A stretch of DNA of 64,000 nt from Ricinus communis. Lineage: Eukaryota; Streptophyta; Magnoliopsida; Malpighiales; Euphorbiaceae. A program made the position numbers and the translations under genes. The notes below the pieces were generated by a model. It ran no database searches and was not told the origin of the DNA. It saw nothing but the letters and a program-made list of their open reading frames with translations. Of this stretch, positions 22,901 to 33,961 are shown piece after piece. Location of the stretch: NCBI RefSeq assembly GCF_019578655.1, contig NC_063259.1:24167277-24231276 (forward strand), written 5' to 3'. Position 1 is the stretch's first letter. Every line of letters starts with the position of its first letter.

Positions 22901-25900
22901 TGTGCTCTATTTTCTCAGAGTCATCAGTGTTCTTTTATCCGTTATTAATATATAGATCTTAAAAGTCCAAAGTGCAGGACTTGGGCGTTATATAGTTGCA
23001 AATTATGATAGTGTCATCATGCTTGATTATCAACACACAGTAGTTCCTTCCACCTACGTTCTTTACATTCTCCTAAATGCCAGTTGGACACATGCACAGA
23101 GGGAGAACAGAAGCTACCTGGCGGCTATTCCCGAGTATACATCTGCAGGTTTCTCTCCACTAACAAGATTGACTGCAGCTGCTCCCAACTGAGAAGAATA
23201 AAATAAAACAATACTGTTAATAAACATTAAGAATTATAAAATTCTTCATACAATATAAATTTTCATAATATGACGGAATCTACTGCAAAGTTGTCAATTT
23301 GAACAAAACAGGAAATCCTTAGTCACGAATGTTCATTCCAAAATCCCAAATTATGATCCCAGAAACACAGAATGCCAAAAGAAGGGGAAAAAAATTAATA
23401 ATATCAAATTCAACAACTTGCAATTTCAGGACAAAGCTTCAACCTGAACTGAGAGAGCTTAAATTACTGCAGTTCTCTTAATCCATAGCAAATATAAAGC
23501 TTTTTACCTTGTCCCTTCCAAGGGCAGCATAGTGTTGCAAACCGTTGCAGGAACCATCCTTGAATAAGAAAGAATAGAAAATAAATATAACTTGTTCAAT
23601 TGGCAAACACAATCAAAACATTAGTTAAAAGAGTTTGACAAGCCATTACATCTGTTCCCTGCTAAATTTTTGCATAACTGATCATAGGTAGGCACAGACT
23701 TTAAAACTCTTTCCTAAGTAATTGAAAATGTGACCAAACAGAGAACACACCTGGTGGATGGGCATATGTGAAATAGTAGTTTCTGGAGAGGAGCTTCTAA
23801 ATGCTTCTGCGAGATTAAAACATGTTGCCAAGCATTGAAAAGGATCCTCTGCACCCAACCACCAGCGCCTTCCTTCAAGAGGGCGGTCTGCAGAATCAAA
23901 AATATCATCCAGATGATTCTCAGTAAATGCTACCCTACCCTCATAGGATAACTTGTCTACACCACCAGCATATACATTTGCCAAATGTATCTTCAGCCAG
24001 CGGAAGCCAGACTTCCCAAGAGGGCGCCCCTCTGCAAACTCCAGAATACCGCGACACATATCAGAGCCAAGATGGTTCAAATGTGGGTGCATAGGGTAAG
24101 CACGGCCACGAAAATCAAGGTTATGAGGGTAGTAGAAGCCATCCTCATCCTTCATCTTCCGAGCAACCTGATCCAAGCAAGAAGAAGTCATCACATCATC
24201 CACATTTGACAAAAGCAAATAATACCAGTGAAAGTATCCTGGCAAAAGGAGAGCTTCTTACAGCAAGTTTAAGTTCAATATCACACCGCTGTGAATGTCT
24301 CTCGCTATTCTCTTTCTTCACATTTTTCACTTTCCACTTCCATTTTTTAATTTCATTTTCATCTTCTGTTTCTAGCTCTTCAGGCAAAGGTTCCTATTGA
24401 AAACATCAAGGAAAAAAAATGTAGCATCAGTAAGGCAATAATAGAACAACAGAAAACTTTGGAAACTAAAAATAACAAGCACAAAAATGGCTAAATTGAA
24501 CATTTATACAAGTATAACAGATGAAGAGTAATTATTGACAAAGGTGAGTTGCTTTCTTTACCGCAAAAGAATATAGAACCAAAAAAAATTGCTTATACAA
24601 ATGTAACTCACATCTTCACGGTCAATCAAACCAGCTAGACGGCCTCCATTAGCCCATATTCTGTCAACTACTGTAAGTATCTTCTTATTTATTCTCCACT
24701 TCGTATTTCCTAGTGTATTGAGGGCCTGATTCACACCAAAAAAAAGTCAAATTACATTGCAACCAATCAGCATATGGCCAGCAGTAACAAAGAGAAGCAG
24801 AAAAATTGGACTCAAACCTCATAAACAGGCTCTAATTGTTTCCATGGAGTCCTTTTAACTGCATTACGTTGTTGCTTTGCTCCATGGGTCCGCATAACAT
24901 AGGATGGCAAAAATAAGTATGCACCTTGATCATACCTGAAATATAGGCAAACTTGAAAATTAGACGAAGTAGTGCAACACTAGTTAGAACCAAGATGATC
25001 AATTAAAACTATTTTTACCCATAAACTTGATAGGCAGAATATATATATATATATATATAAAGAAAAGAAAAGAAAAAATAAACTTAAGAGATAGAAGCTT
25101 AAATCCATTACCCTTCCCAATTCAAAGGAGGAACCAACATTGGCATGTAAGGGATGACCATGTGCCTGGCCTATATAACAAACAGAAATCACTTTCACCT
25201 TTCTTATACCACAAAGATATATGCTAGAAAATTTGTTCAATTACACATAGAAGGACTGTATTAGCGTATTATGAAATATATCAAAGACAACATCGTTTTA
25301 CATACAGATTTCTCAAGGCCGTTACGAACAATTGGGTCACATTCAATAACACCGTATCTCCGGCTAGTTTTCCTATCAAAAAATTACAAAGATTTAACAT
25401 ATAATGGCACATAAAGAAATAAAAGTCGTTATACAAAAGAATAAACTTCTCACTGTGTGTCTTTCATGACATTTTTGAGGGTGTGCATAAATGCAGGGCG
25501 AATATCAGGTAGACCATCTCCCAATTGATTGACTGGAGGTTGTATATAGGCTGTTTCAATTAACAATTGAATCAACCGGCAGCCAACCTGGATGTATAAG
25601 AATCAGAAACAAATGGAAGAGAGAGAGAGAAGTATGCAACTTCTACATATACAACAAGAGATCACAAACCTTAACCTGTGCTTCCTGACCCCAGGGCATT
25701 GAATCATCATGGCCCTTCGTTAGACCTCTTACTTGCTGAACCTTTTGCTTTTTCATGAGTTCAGTGACTTTTTTCCTCAGTTTCTCCTGTTCTTTAGCAA
25801 GTTTCTCTGCGTCACTGGTCACAGGTTCCAATTTACCTTCAGGTTCCTCATTTTTTGTGCTTTTCTTTTTCTTCTTTGTCTTTTCCAAGAACCTGTGTAT

Positions 25901-27646
25901 CCTAGCCTGAAACAGAGGGGATAATTATGTAGAAATAGAAGATACATAAATGTTCTTCTTCATTCTATTTCATAAGAACACATTCTAACTTAACAGGCAG
26001 CTATCTGCACTTCCAGGCATGCAGTCTTAGAAACTTAACCATGAGGACATTGTTCATTCAAACAAAAATATGAGGAAAAAAAATATAGTTCTTTTCAAAC
26101 TGAAGAAGACCATTTTGAAAATGATACCATACCAAATTTAGATATTACAGATACTTTCTTATACCATTTGGATCATTTAGTATTCAATATGAAAGCCACA
26201 ATGGAAAATGAGCATTTTCTAAAAGACATGCATAACTTCCTCAAGAAACCCTAGTTTTATAAACAAATACAGGAAGAGAATGTGCAATGGAAGGTAAGAG
26301 ATAATTTCTCTCCAACTAGGAGAGACGAGGTCCAAAGCTTTAAATTATCTTGCAAATAGGATACTTGCTAAGACTTTCAAACTTACACCTTTGCCACATC
26401 ATTATATATCAAAATGGCATTGAACTACATAAGTGATTAAGACCGTTCAGATATTATTACCATGAAACTACTCCTAATGCATTTTCTACTAAATCATCTT
26501 TTCATCACTTCATATTTACAGTGAGACTAGGCCCTTACTAACATAATGGGCATTAGGTTATTAATCATCCAGTATATTCATCATAGGTCATAAAGACAAC
26601 CGAACAAATATATATCTTTATGATACTTGGATCGTAATATCTATTAAGATGTCCCAAAAATGTTGTAACTTGTAAATTCTCTATTCCTACTAAGTTAAAG
26701 AACAATGTTAAAATTACCTGACCTCTATTTCTATATAATTAATCAAAACCAGTTCAACAATGTACTAAAAAAGCTTTCAAAAGAAAAACAGAGAAAAAAA
26801 GAAACGCCAGGATTAAATGCTAAGCTTACTCACCTCATGCTCAATTGCCTCACCAACAGCACAGGCAGCTTGAACCACCCTAACACTCCCATTCCCACCA
26901 TTAGTTGTCATCAACAATCCCATCAATTTATGCATAGTAATAACAGCCATCATATCCGCAGGCAATGCATCGAAATAAGGTCCATGAGACAACTTATTAT
27001 TCTTTTCCCTACTCAATTCCTGCTCTTTAGCAATAGCATCTCTCAAAGGCTCGAACCAACCCAAAAACAGAGACTTTATATAAGGCAAATTGGGAGCTAG
27101 TTTCTGCTCACACATGTCAGTTAACAATTCTTGATACTCTCTAGCTGCTTCTTCCCATGCCTCAGTCTCCATCTTTATTTGTCTCTTTTTAAGTATGGTG
27201 TATTTGCCTATGCCCATACCAGCTATTGTTTTCTTTCGCTGTTGCTGCTGCTGTTGTTGCCTAAAGTGTGCATCCATTTTCTTGTGGTGTTTATTGATTT
27301 CCTCTATCTGCTCTTGCAATTCATCACACCCAGAAAAATCTGATTCGTCCGTTGAAGCAATTACTTGTGCAGCTGCAGTTGCATAACCCTTGAACAAGAA
27401 ATGAGAAAACCCGAACGGGTTTGTTAAATTTGTGAAACTGGGTTTGATAAATTCATGATTCTGAGAAGATAATCCACTAATTCGGCGAGAACCCAGAAAC
27501 GAATAAGGTGAACATAGGAGTGTTTGAGCTTCTGGGTGTCTGACTTTTTGAAGAATGTCTAAATCTTGATTGAGTTGTGTACAATCTGAAGAGAAATTAA
27601 GCTTCTTTGAAGACAAAGAGGTTCTTCTGGCAAAGTTTCTCCACAT
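19969..27646 (-). CDS. RPOT1: Phage-type DNA-directed RNA polymerase, RPOT1 (mitochondrial type)
   Basis: Single-subunit T7-like RNA polymerase that transcribes organellar DNA. Nineteen exons were read (5' to 3'): 27646-26834, 25907-25670, 25587-25454, 25372-25306, 25170-25112, 24935-24818, 24725-24612, 24393-24262, 24167-23751, 23558-23518, 23188-23118, 22761-22677, 22534-22382, 22303-22229, 21713-21624, 21497-21450, 21287-21173, 21081-20978, 20079-19969. They sum to 995 codons with the stop. Catalytic residues match T7: Asp in [10 protein letters not shown] (D537), Lys and Tyr in [14 protein letters not shown] (K631, Y639), and Asp in [10 protein letters not shown] (D812). The Arg-rich N-terminus [13 protein letters not shown] and GYATAAAQ resemble Arabidopsis RPOT1 (At1g68990), as does the position near At1g68920-40 homologues. 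A Met three codons earlier (27655) is possible. A Gln7 run lies near residue 130. RPOT2 (dual-targeted) is the alternative assignment. Confidence 0.95.
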
Positions 27647-27999
27647 TATTGGCAAGTGAAAGAATAAAGAAGAACGGAAATCTAATCTTCAAATCAATGT
27701 AATTGAAAAGAAAGATAAAGACATTAATGAAGGGAATCGATGAAATATTTGAGCAAGGAGAAATGAGAATCTCTCAAATAATTGAAAGAGGCCAATGGCG
27801 AAAGTAGCCGCTTTTTAAACCCTCCTTAAAACCTACAAGACGCTCAAGTCATAAGTCTCTCTGCTTCTTTTGTTTGTATCCATGGGTTTTGGAGCCCACC
27901 CGTTTTTTTTGACCCGATTCTGAAAGCATTCAAGTTTCAAATAATGCTTTCTGTTTCGGATGACATCCTGATTCTTTATTTCGTTTTTCAAAATTACAG

Positions 28000-28272
28000 T
28001 GATACCAGTACAATAAAAATTAGAAAAATAAGAAGAAAGGAGAAAGGAATTTGAGAAGGAAAGAGGGAAAAGAAGCTTCTCATTCATGTTCATAGTAAGT
28101 AGCATGAGGAATACATCAATCGGATGGGAATATATACCGTCATTCCATCCCTAAATTCTAGGAGACAGCTCATCAACAATAACAGAAATCTGACACATAA
28201 CAGTAATAAAGAAATAACCAACTAACAATAGACACTTGTCTTTCTATTTACACAAATATTTCCCACATAACA
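28000..28272 (-). repeat. 3' LTR of the gypsy element
   Basis: Begins TGATACCAG and ends CATAACA on the plus strand, giving the TG...CA ends of an LTR. It is about 90% identical by eye to the copy at 32967-33239 and lies closest to RPOT1. Confidence 0.92.
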
Positions 28273-31200
28273 CTCCTGCCTCCTTTACAAGGTTAAGTTT
28301 TGGAAACCTTTTCTCTAGATTAAATAAAAACTGCCATGTAGAGTCTTCTGGCAACATATCAGACCACTGAACAAGGACTTTGGTTGCAGCTTGATTATCT
28401 CTCTTGACCATTTTCCTATCAAGAATGGCTATAGGTATTGGAGATTGCACTTGGACAACAGGTAAGTCAGCTGAAACAGAGATATGCTGTGACACCGATT
28501 TCTTCAGTTGAGAAACGTGGAAGACTGGATGAATAGAAGCACCAGCAGGTAATCGAAGTTTATAAGCCACCGTTCTAACTTTGTCTACGATAGTGTAAGG
28601 ACCATAGTACAAGGGAGAGAGCTTATAAACTCTTTGGTTAGCTACACTTAGCTGTTTGTAGGGCTGCAACTTGAGATATACTGAATCACCAATAGCAAAT
28701 TACCTCTCGGATCTATGTTTATCAGCCATTTGTTTCATACGATGTTGAGCCCTTTTAAAATAAAACTGAAGCACCTGTAAGGCTAGCTCCCTATCTTGTA
28801 GAAATTGATCAACAGCTGCAATTAGGGAGTCGCCAGGGAAATAGGAAATATGCAATGGAGGTGGCATTCCATAAACAATTTCGAAAGGGGTTGCAGGAAC
28901 AGAGTTGTGATAGTTCATGTTGTACCACCATTCCGCTAATGGCAACCATTTAAGCCAAGATTAAGGAGTATTACCCATCATTTATCTCAAATAAGTTTCT
29001 AAACATTGGTTGACTACCTCAGTTTGGCCATCTGTCTATGGATGATAAGCAGTGGATCGTTTCAGCTCAACCCCTTGCAGCTTAAACAACTCATCCCAGA
29101 AATTGCTAATAAATATAGGGTCGCTGTCACTCACGATGGACGCTGGCATGCCATGGAGTTTAAAGACATTATCAAAGAACAATTGAGCTACAATAGTGGC
29201 TGTATAAGGATGACTAAGAGCCAGAAAATATGCATATTTGCTCAAACTGTCAACAACAACCAGAATAACATCCTTCCCTTTAGACAATGGTAGCCCTTCA
29301 ATGAAATCCATACTGAGGTCGGTCCAAATTCCTTCTGGAACAGGCAGGGGCTATCTCAAGCCGGGAGTGTTAACATTTTCAAGTTTATAAACTTGACAAG
29401 TGGGACAAACTCGAATATGGTTCCTGACGTCTTTCTCCAATCCTTTCAAATAGAATTAAAGTTGTAGCCTCTTAACTGTGGCCTGAACTCCGGAGTGTCC
29501 CCCTATGGGAGAATTATGAAACAGTTGCAAATTTTGTTCTTTGACAAAACATGATTGCCTACCACCAATTGCCCTTTTCTGCGCAAGATACTAGAAATCC
29601 AAGTGTATGGGCTGTCAAGTAATTGTTGTTGTTGTAACTTGGAAACCAAATTCTGTATATCATTATCCATGGACCAGCTAGCTTCAATTTCTGAAAATAA
29701 TTCAGTGGCTGCTGAGGATATAGTCAGAACTGATAATTCATGACTGTGTATGCGAGAGAGAGCATTTGCTGCAATATTTTCTTTTCCCTTCTTATAAGTA
29801 ATCTCAAAATCGTAACCGAACAGCTTAGCCATGTATTTCTGCTGGTTGCTAATTGTTATCCGTTGCTCCAGTAAGAATTTTTAAACTGTGGTGGTCGGTC
29901 TTGATGAGAAAGTGCCTGCTACATAGGTAATGATCCCTTTTTTTTTTACAGTAAAGATAACGGCGAGGAGTTCTTTCTCATAAACAGAGAGAGACAAATG
30001 CTTGAAAGCCAAGAATTTACTGATAAATGCAATAGGACGGAAATCTTGCATTAAGACGGCGCCTATGCCCGTGTCACAAGCATCTGTTTTTACTACAAAA
30101 AGCTTATCCAAAGATGGAAGAGTTAGTACCAGAGCTGTGGTTAACGCTTCCTTCAATTTATCAAAAGCTTTTTGGGCATTGGAGTTCCAACAAAAGGCAT
30201 CTTTTTTTAGTAATTCAGTCAAGGGTTTACCGATAATTCCATAGCCTTGTATGTACCTTCTATAGTACCCAGCTAATCCAAGAAACCCCCTCAATTTTTT
30301 TTAAAGTTAAAGGTACAGGCCAAGATTGTACAACAGTAATCTTTTTAGGGTCAATTGCCACCCCTGCAGCTGAGATAAAGTGTCCTAAATATTCCACTGA
30401 AACTCCCCCAAACATACATTTACTAAGTTTAGCAACCAGTTTATGTTCCACCATTTTATCAAAAACCACTTTCAGATGTTGCAAATGTGTCTCCAAGCTA
30501 TTGCTGTAAATAAGTATATCATCAAAGAAAACTAAAACAAACTTTCTAAGATAAGGCCTGAATATGTCATTTATAAGGCTTTGGAAGGTGGATGGTGCAT
30601 TAGTGAGCCCAAAAGGCATAACAAGAAATTCATAATGGTCATCATGAGTCCTAAAGGCTGTTTTATGAACATCTAAAGGAAGCATTATGATTTGGTATAA
30701 CCAAATCTAAGATCAATCTTAGTAAAAATAATTGCCCTATGCAACTCATCTAATAGCTCCTCAATTACAGGAATGGGAAATCGATCCTTGATGGTGTTTT
30801 TATTCAACTCTCTATAATCAATGCACATTCGCCAAGTATTATCTTTTTTCTTAACTAAGACAATAGAAGAAGAGAAAGAACTCATACTAGGCTGAATCAC
30901 ACCACTATCCAGTAATTCCTTCACCATTTTCTCAATAACATCCTTTTGCAAAGAAGAGTGTCTATAAGACCTAACATTAATTGGTTTAGCCCCTTCAACC
31001 AATAGGATTCTATGGTCATGAGATCTATGAGGAGGTAATCCCTTAGGCTCTTCAAATATATGATTATACTTTTCAAGTAATAAAGAAATTTGAGGTTGGT
31101 TTACCTTCAAATTGAGAAGTGTTTGCTGGATGATCCCTGCCTGAGAACTAGCTATATTTGCAGGAGAAGTTACACAACCAGACTTGGATATTTGTTGAAC

Positions 31201-31610
31201 ATGTAGAGCATATAGGGTTGTATGGTCAGAGTGCATTATCATCTTATTGATGGTGTTTTCTAAAACTTGTTGAACTTTGGTCTCCTGATTTCCATACAGC
31301 CTGTGAGTTTGCCCTTCCAGGTTGAACTCCATTATCAACTCATAGAAATTGAACATGATGTTACCAAAGGAGGAGAGCCATTTAATTCTAAGGACCATAT
31401 CGCAACCACCAAGGGGCATCACCCAAAAGGTGCAGAAAATATTATACCCTGCATTTTCCGATTAAACTGGTCATAACCCTGGTTACACACCATCTCTTGC
31501 CCATTAGCAACTGTAATGTACACTGGTTCAATGGGGTTTAGTTGACAACCAATTCTTTTAGCAGTAGCAAGATCTAAAAAATTGTGGGTACTACCGAAGT
31601 CGATTAGCAC
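28244..31610 (-). pseudogene. Broken pol polyprotein (protease, RT, RNase H, integrase)
   Basis: Open segments in several frames carry, in order, a retropepsin-like site (31419-31610), reverse transcriptase (30260-31422), RNase H (29881-30294), integrase core (29036-29311) and a C-terminal chromodomain-like region (28244-28669). The protease motif reads LIDFGSTHNFL, with Phe where the D-S/T-G catalytic triplet should have Ser or Thr. The RT catalytic VFFDDILIYS is intact, but the RT frame is broken just before it, near 30685. RNase H retains its first acidic residue (VVKTDACDTG). Integrase keeps MDFIEGLP and the SDSDPIF region. Stops and frameshifts separate the segments, so no full polyprotein can be made. 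Confidence 0.9.
28273..28286 (-). other. Polypurine tract of the LTR element
   Basis: On the minus strand AAAGGAGGCAGGAG directly abuts the TGTTATGTGG start of the 3' LTR, the expected place for plus-strand priming. Confidence 0.75.
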
Positions 31611-31769
31611 ATGAATTAGTTACTTTTACATGTTCCCTTCACTCTCATGGTCTGAAATGGCTTTTGATAGATACCACCCATAGCGTGTAATGAAATCGTT
31701 AGAAACTGATCTGTTATCTCCGTATCCTACTGCATTTCCTCTGTGATTTCACCATTTTTTTTCTGGAAA

Positions 31770-32894
31770 ATCTTGCACTGTGACCATATGCAACTGTTTC
31801 TTTTTGCATTGGTGCCTCGGAACAAACTTCTCAAATCACCAGAAATAAAGCTTTTTTGCTCGTTTTTCATTGATTTCCTCATCTGTTAATCTTCTAGTTC
31901 TTGGGTTAAAGGGTTTAGGGTTATTGTATTTAGATCCATGGGTATTTGTTTGATAGTTCTGGTTTGATTTGTAGGTATGTGAGTTAGTATTTGGAATAGT
32001 ATTTGGAGTAGGAAGGAGAGGTAGTCTGGGTGTTGGTAGGATTGATGGTTTGGTCAAAGGGCTTTTGGTGTATTTAGTGGCCTGTAAATATGAATCTTGC
32101 ATCCGAGCTAGAGCATAGGCTTGTCGTACACTGGTGGGATTCAACATTCGAATAGGGATTCTCAACTCCTCCTTTAATCCACTCAAAAAACAGCTAAGTG
32201 AATATTCCTCACTTAATGTAACCTTGTGAGAGAGCACATCAAATTCTTCCAAGTAATCTGATACTGACCCAATTTGAACGAGCATTTTTAAATCAGCCAT
32301 AGGGTCCTCATAAGCTCGTACCCCAAATCTACACTTGATTGCTCGAACATAATCATCCCAAGGAGGTTCTCCCAACTCACCTCTGTTTTTAATGAATGTT
32401 TGATGCCATTGCAAAGCTCGTCCCTCTAAGTGAATCGAAGCCAGCCTAACTTGTGAATTGCTTGGAGTTTGATCAATCTGAAAAAACCTGTCACATTTAA
32501 ACAACCACCCTTTCACATCTTCCCCATCAAACTGCAAAAATTCAACCTTAGTAAATCTGAAAGCTAAGTGATAATTAGTATTGCGAGTGCCTTCCTGTAT
32601 ATAGTCAGTAGTGGAAGTATGAGTTGGAAAACCAGAACTAGAATTAGATGAAGATAAAATATTGTTACCAGGCTACCTTGAGTTCATCAGTGCTCGAATC
32701 TCATTCATCGTCAAAGTCATGGATTGATCATGTTTCTTGCTAAGATCAATTATGGCCTGGTCTTGTTTTGTTACAGAGTCCAAAAGAACCTTGTTGTTCT
32801 CAGATAGCATTTCTCGCACCATCGATTTAATAGACTCTTCCATTTTCTTAAATTCTTGAGATCTGGTGTTATTTGAAACAGCCATGACTGTCAA
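31770..32894 (-). pseudogene. Broken gag polyprotein
   Basis: The N-terminal part (32894-32673) ends at an in-frame TAG. The capsid-like part (32537-31836) contains the Retrotrans_gag features FDGEDVKGWLFKCDRFF and ALQWHQTF. The zinc knuckle that should follow is interrupted by a TGA where its second Cys would be expected, while FEKFVPRHQCKKKQ remains downstream. The protein cannot be made whole. Confidence 0.85.
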
Positions 32895-32952
32895 GATTTA
32901 CAGATGTAATAAGAAGAAGAAAAATTTGATGATGGGTTATTTGATCAGAACT

Positions 32953-32964
32953 GCTCTGATATCA
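32953..32964 (-). other. Primer-binding site (initiator Met tRNA type)
   Basis: The minus strand reads TGATATCAGAGC two bases inside the 5' LTR, one mismatch from the common plant PBS TGGTATCAGAGC. Confidence 0.8.
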
Positions 32965-32966
32965 TA

Positions 32967-33239
32967 TGATACCGATACAATAAAAATAAGAGAAATAAGA
33001 AGAAAGGAGAAAGGAATTTCATATGGAAAGAGGGAAAAGAAGCTTCTCATTTATGTTCATAGTAAGTAGCACGAGGAATACATCAATCGAATGGGAATAT
33101 ATACTGCAATTCCATTCCTGAATTTTAGAAGACAACTCATCAACAATAACAGAAATCTGACATATAACAATAATAAAGAAATAGACAACTAACAAGAGAC
33201 ACCTGTCTTTCTATTTACACAAATATTTTCTACAAAACA
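32967..33239 (-). repeat. 5' LTR of the gypsy element
   Basis: Begins TGATACCGA and ends CAAAACA on the plus strand. It is the partner of 28000-28272, and differences are scattered, mostly transitions. Confidence 0.92.
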
Positions 33240-33244
33240 TACAA

Positions 33245-33961
33245 CTTCTAATTTATTCATTTATTTAATACATCGTGATTTTTATTTTTATTTTTGATAT
33301 TACAACACTAAATAATGTTTCTATTTATGAAACTTTTCAAAAAATAAAATAAAATAAACTAGTGATTTCCCATGGAATCATAGCCTCAGAGCACTTCTCC
33401 TATTTTAATGGTTAAACAGATCTTTTTGTCTATGCCATGGCGCTAACATGTTGAAAATGCTAAATGAAAAAGATTTGTTCTTTTTGGCCATTTTTCCCTT
33501 TAATTCACTGGATACTTTTCCAATTGAATTAAAGAATACTCCCTGTATGCTTTAGGAACAACATTATGGATCACAGAATATACATACTTCAGAAACCAAT
33601 AATAGGCATGAATCAAAGATCTAAAACTATAAGTTCTTATTTTTATAAGTTTCTGAGAAGATAAAAGACAAATCCTGTTGTTTTCTATTAAATGGCATTT
33701 GTGAAGAGCATTAAAAGAATGCAGTTCTGCTATTTGTCTTCACCCCATCAAATTGACAAACATCTAATCCCTAACAATTTATCTCCATTCTCTTGAACTA
33801 TAAATCATAATCAGCTTCCTTCTCACACAAGATTCACCCCTGCCCTTCGCTCTCTTCTGACTTCCTTCTGTCTCTTTATCTATAGCCTCTGCATCATTTC
33901 CCCACTATTTCGCTAGCGATTAATGTAATGATCCTCCAAAATTGTCTAATATGTCTACAGT
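33245..33961. other. Spacer between LTR element and HSP90.5 3' end
   Basis: AT-rich DNA; the part nearest 33961 should be the HSP90.5 3' UTR. No other feature was seen. Confidence 0.45.

Larger units (their letters stand above)
28000..33239 (-). mobile_element. Degenerate Ty3/gypsy LTR retrotransposon, chromovirus-like
   Basis: A 5.24-kb element bounded by two 273-bp LTRs in direct orientation, with order gag, protease, reverse transcriptase, RNase H, integrase on the minus strand. Flanks are TACAG (27995-27999) and TACAA (33240-33244), a 5-bp target duplication with one mismatch. A primer-binding site close to the tRNA-iMet complement and a polypurine tract sit inside the LTRs. A hand alignment gives about 27 differences over 273 bp between LTRs, so it is not recent. 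Multiple stops and frame breaks make it non-autonomous. It sits between RPOT1 (same strand, ~350 bp from its start codon) and the HSP90.5 3' end. Confidence 0.95.
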
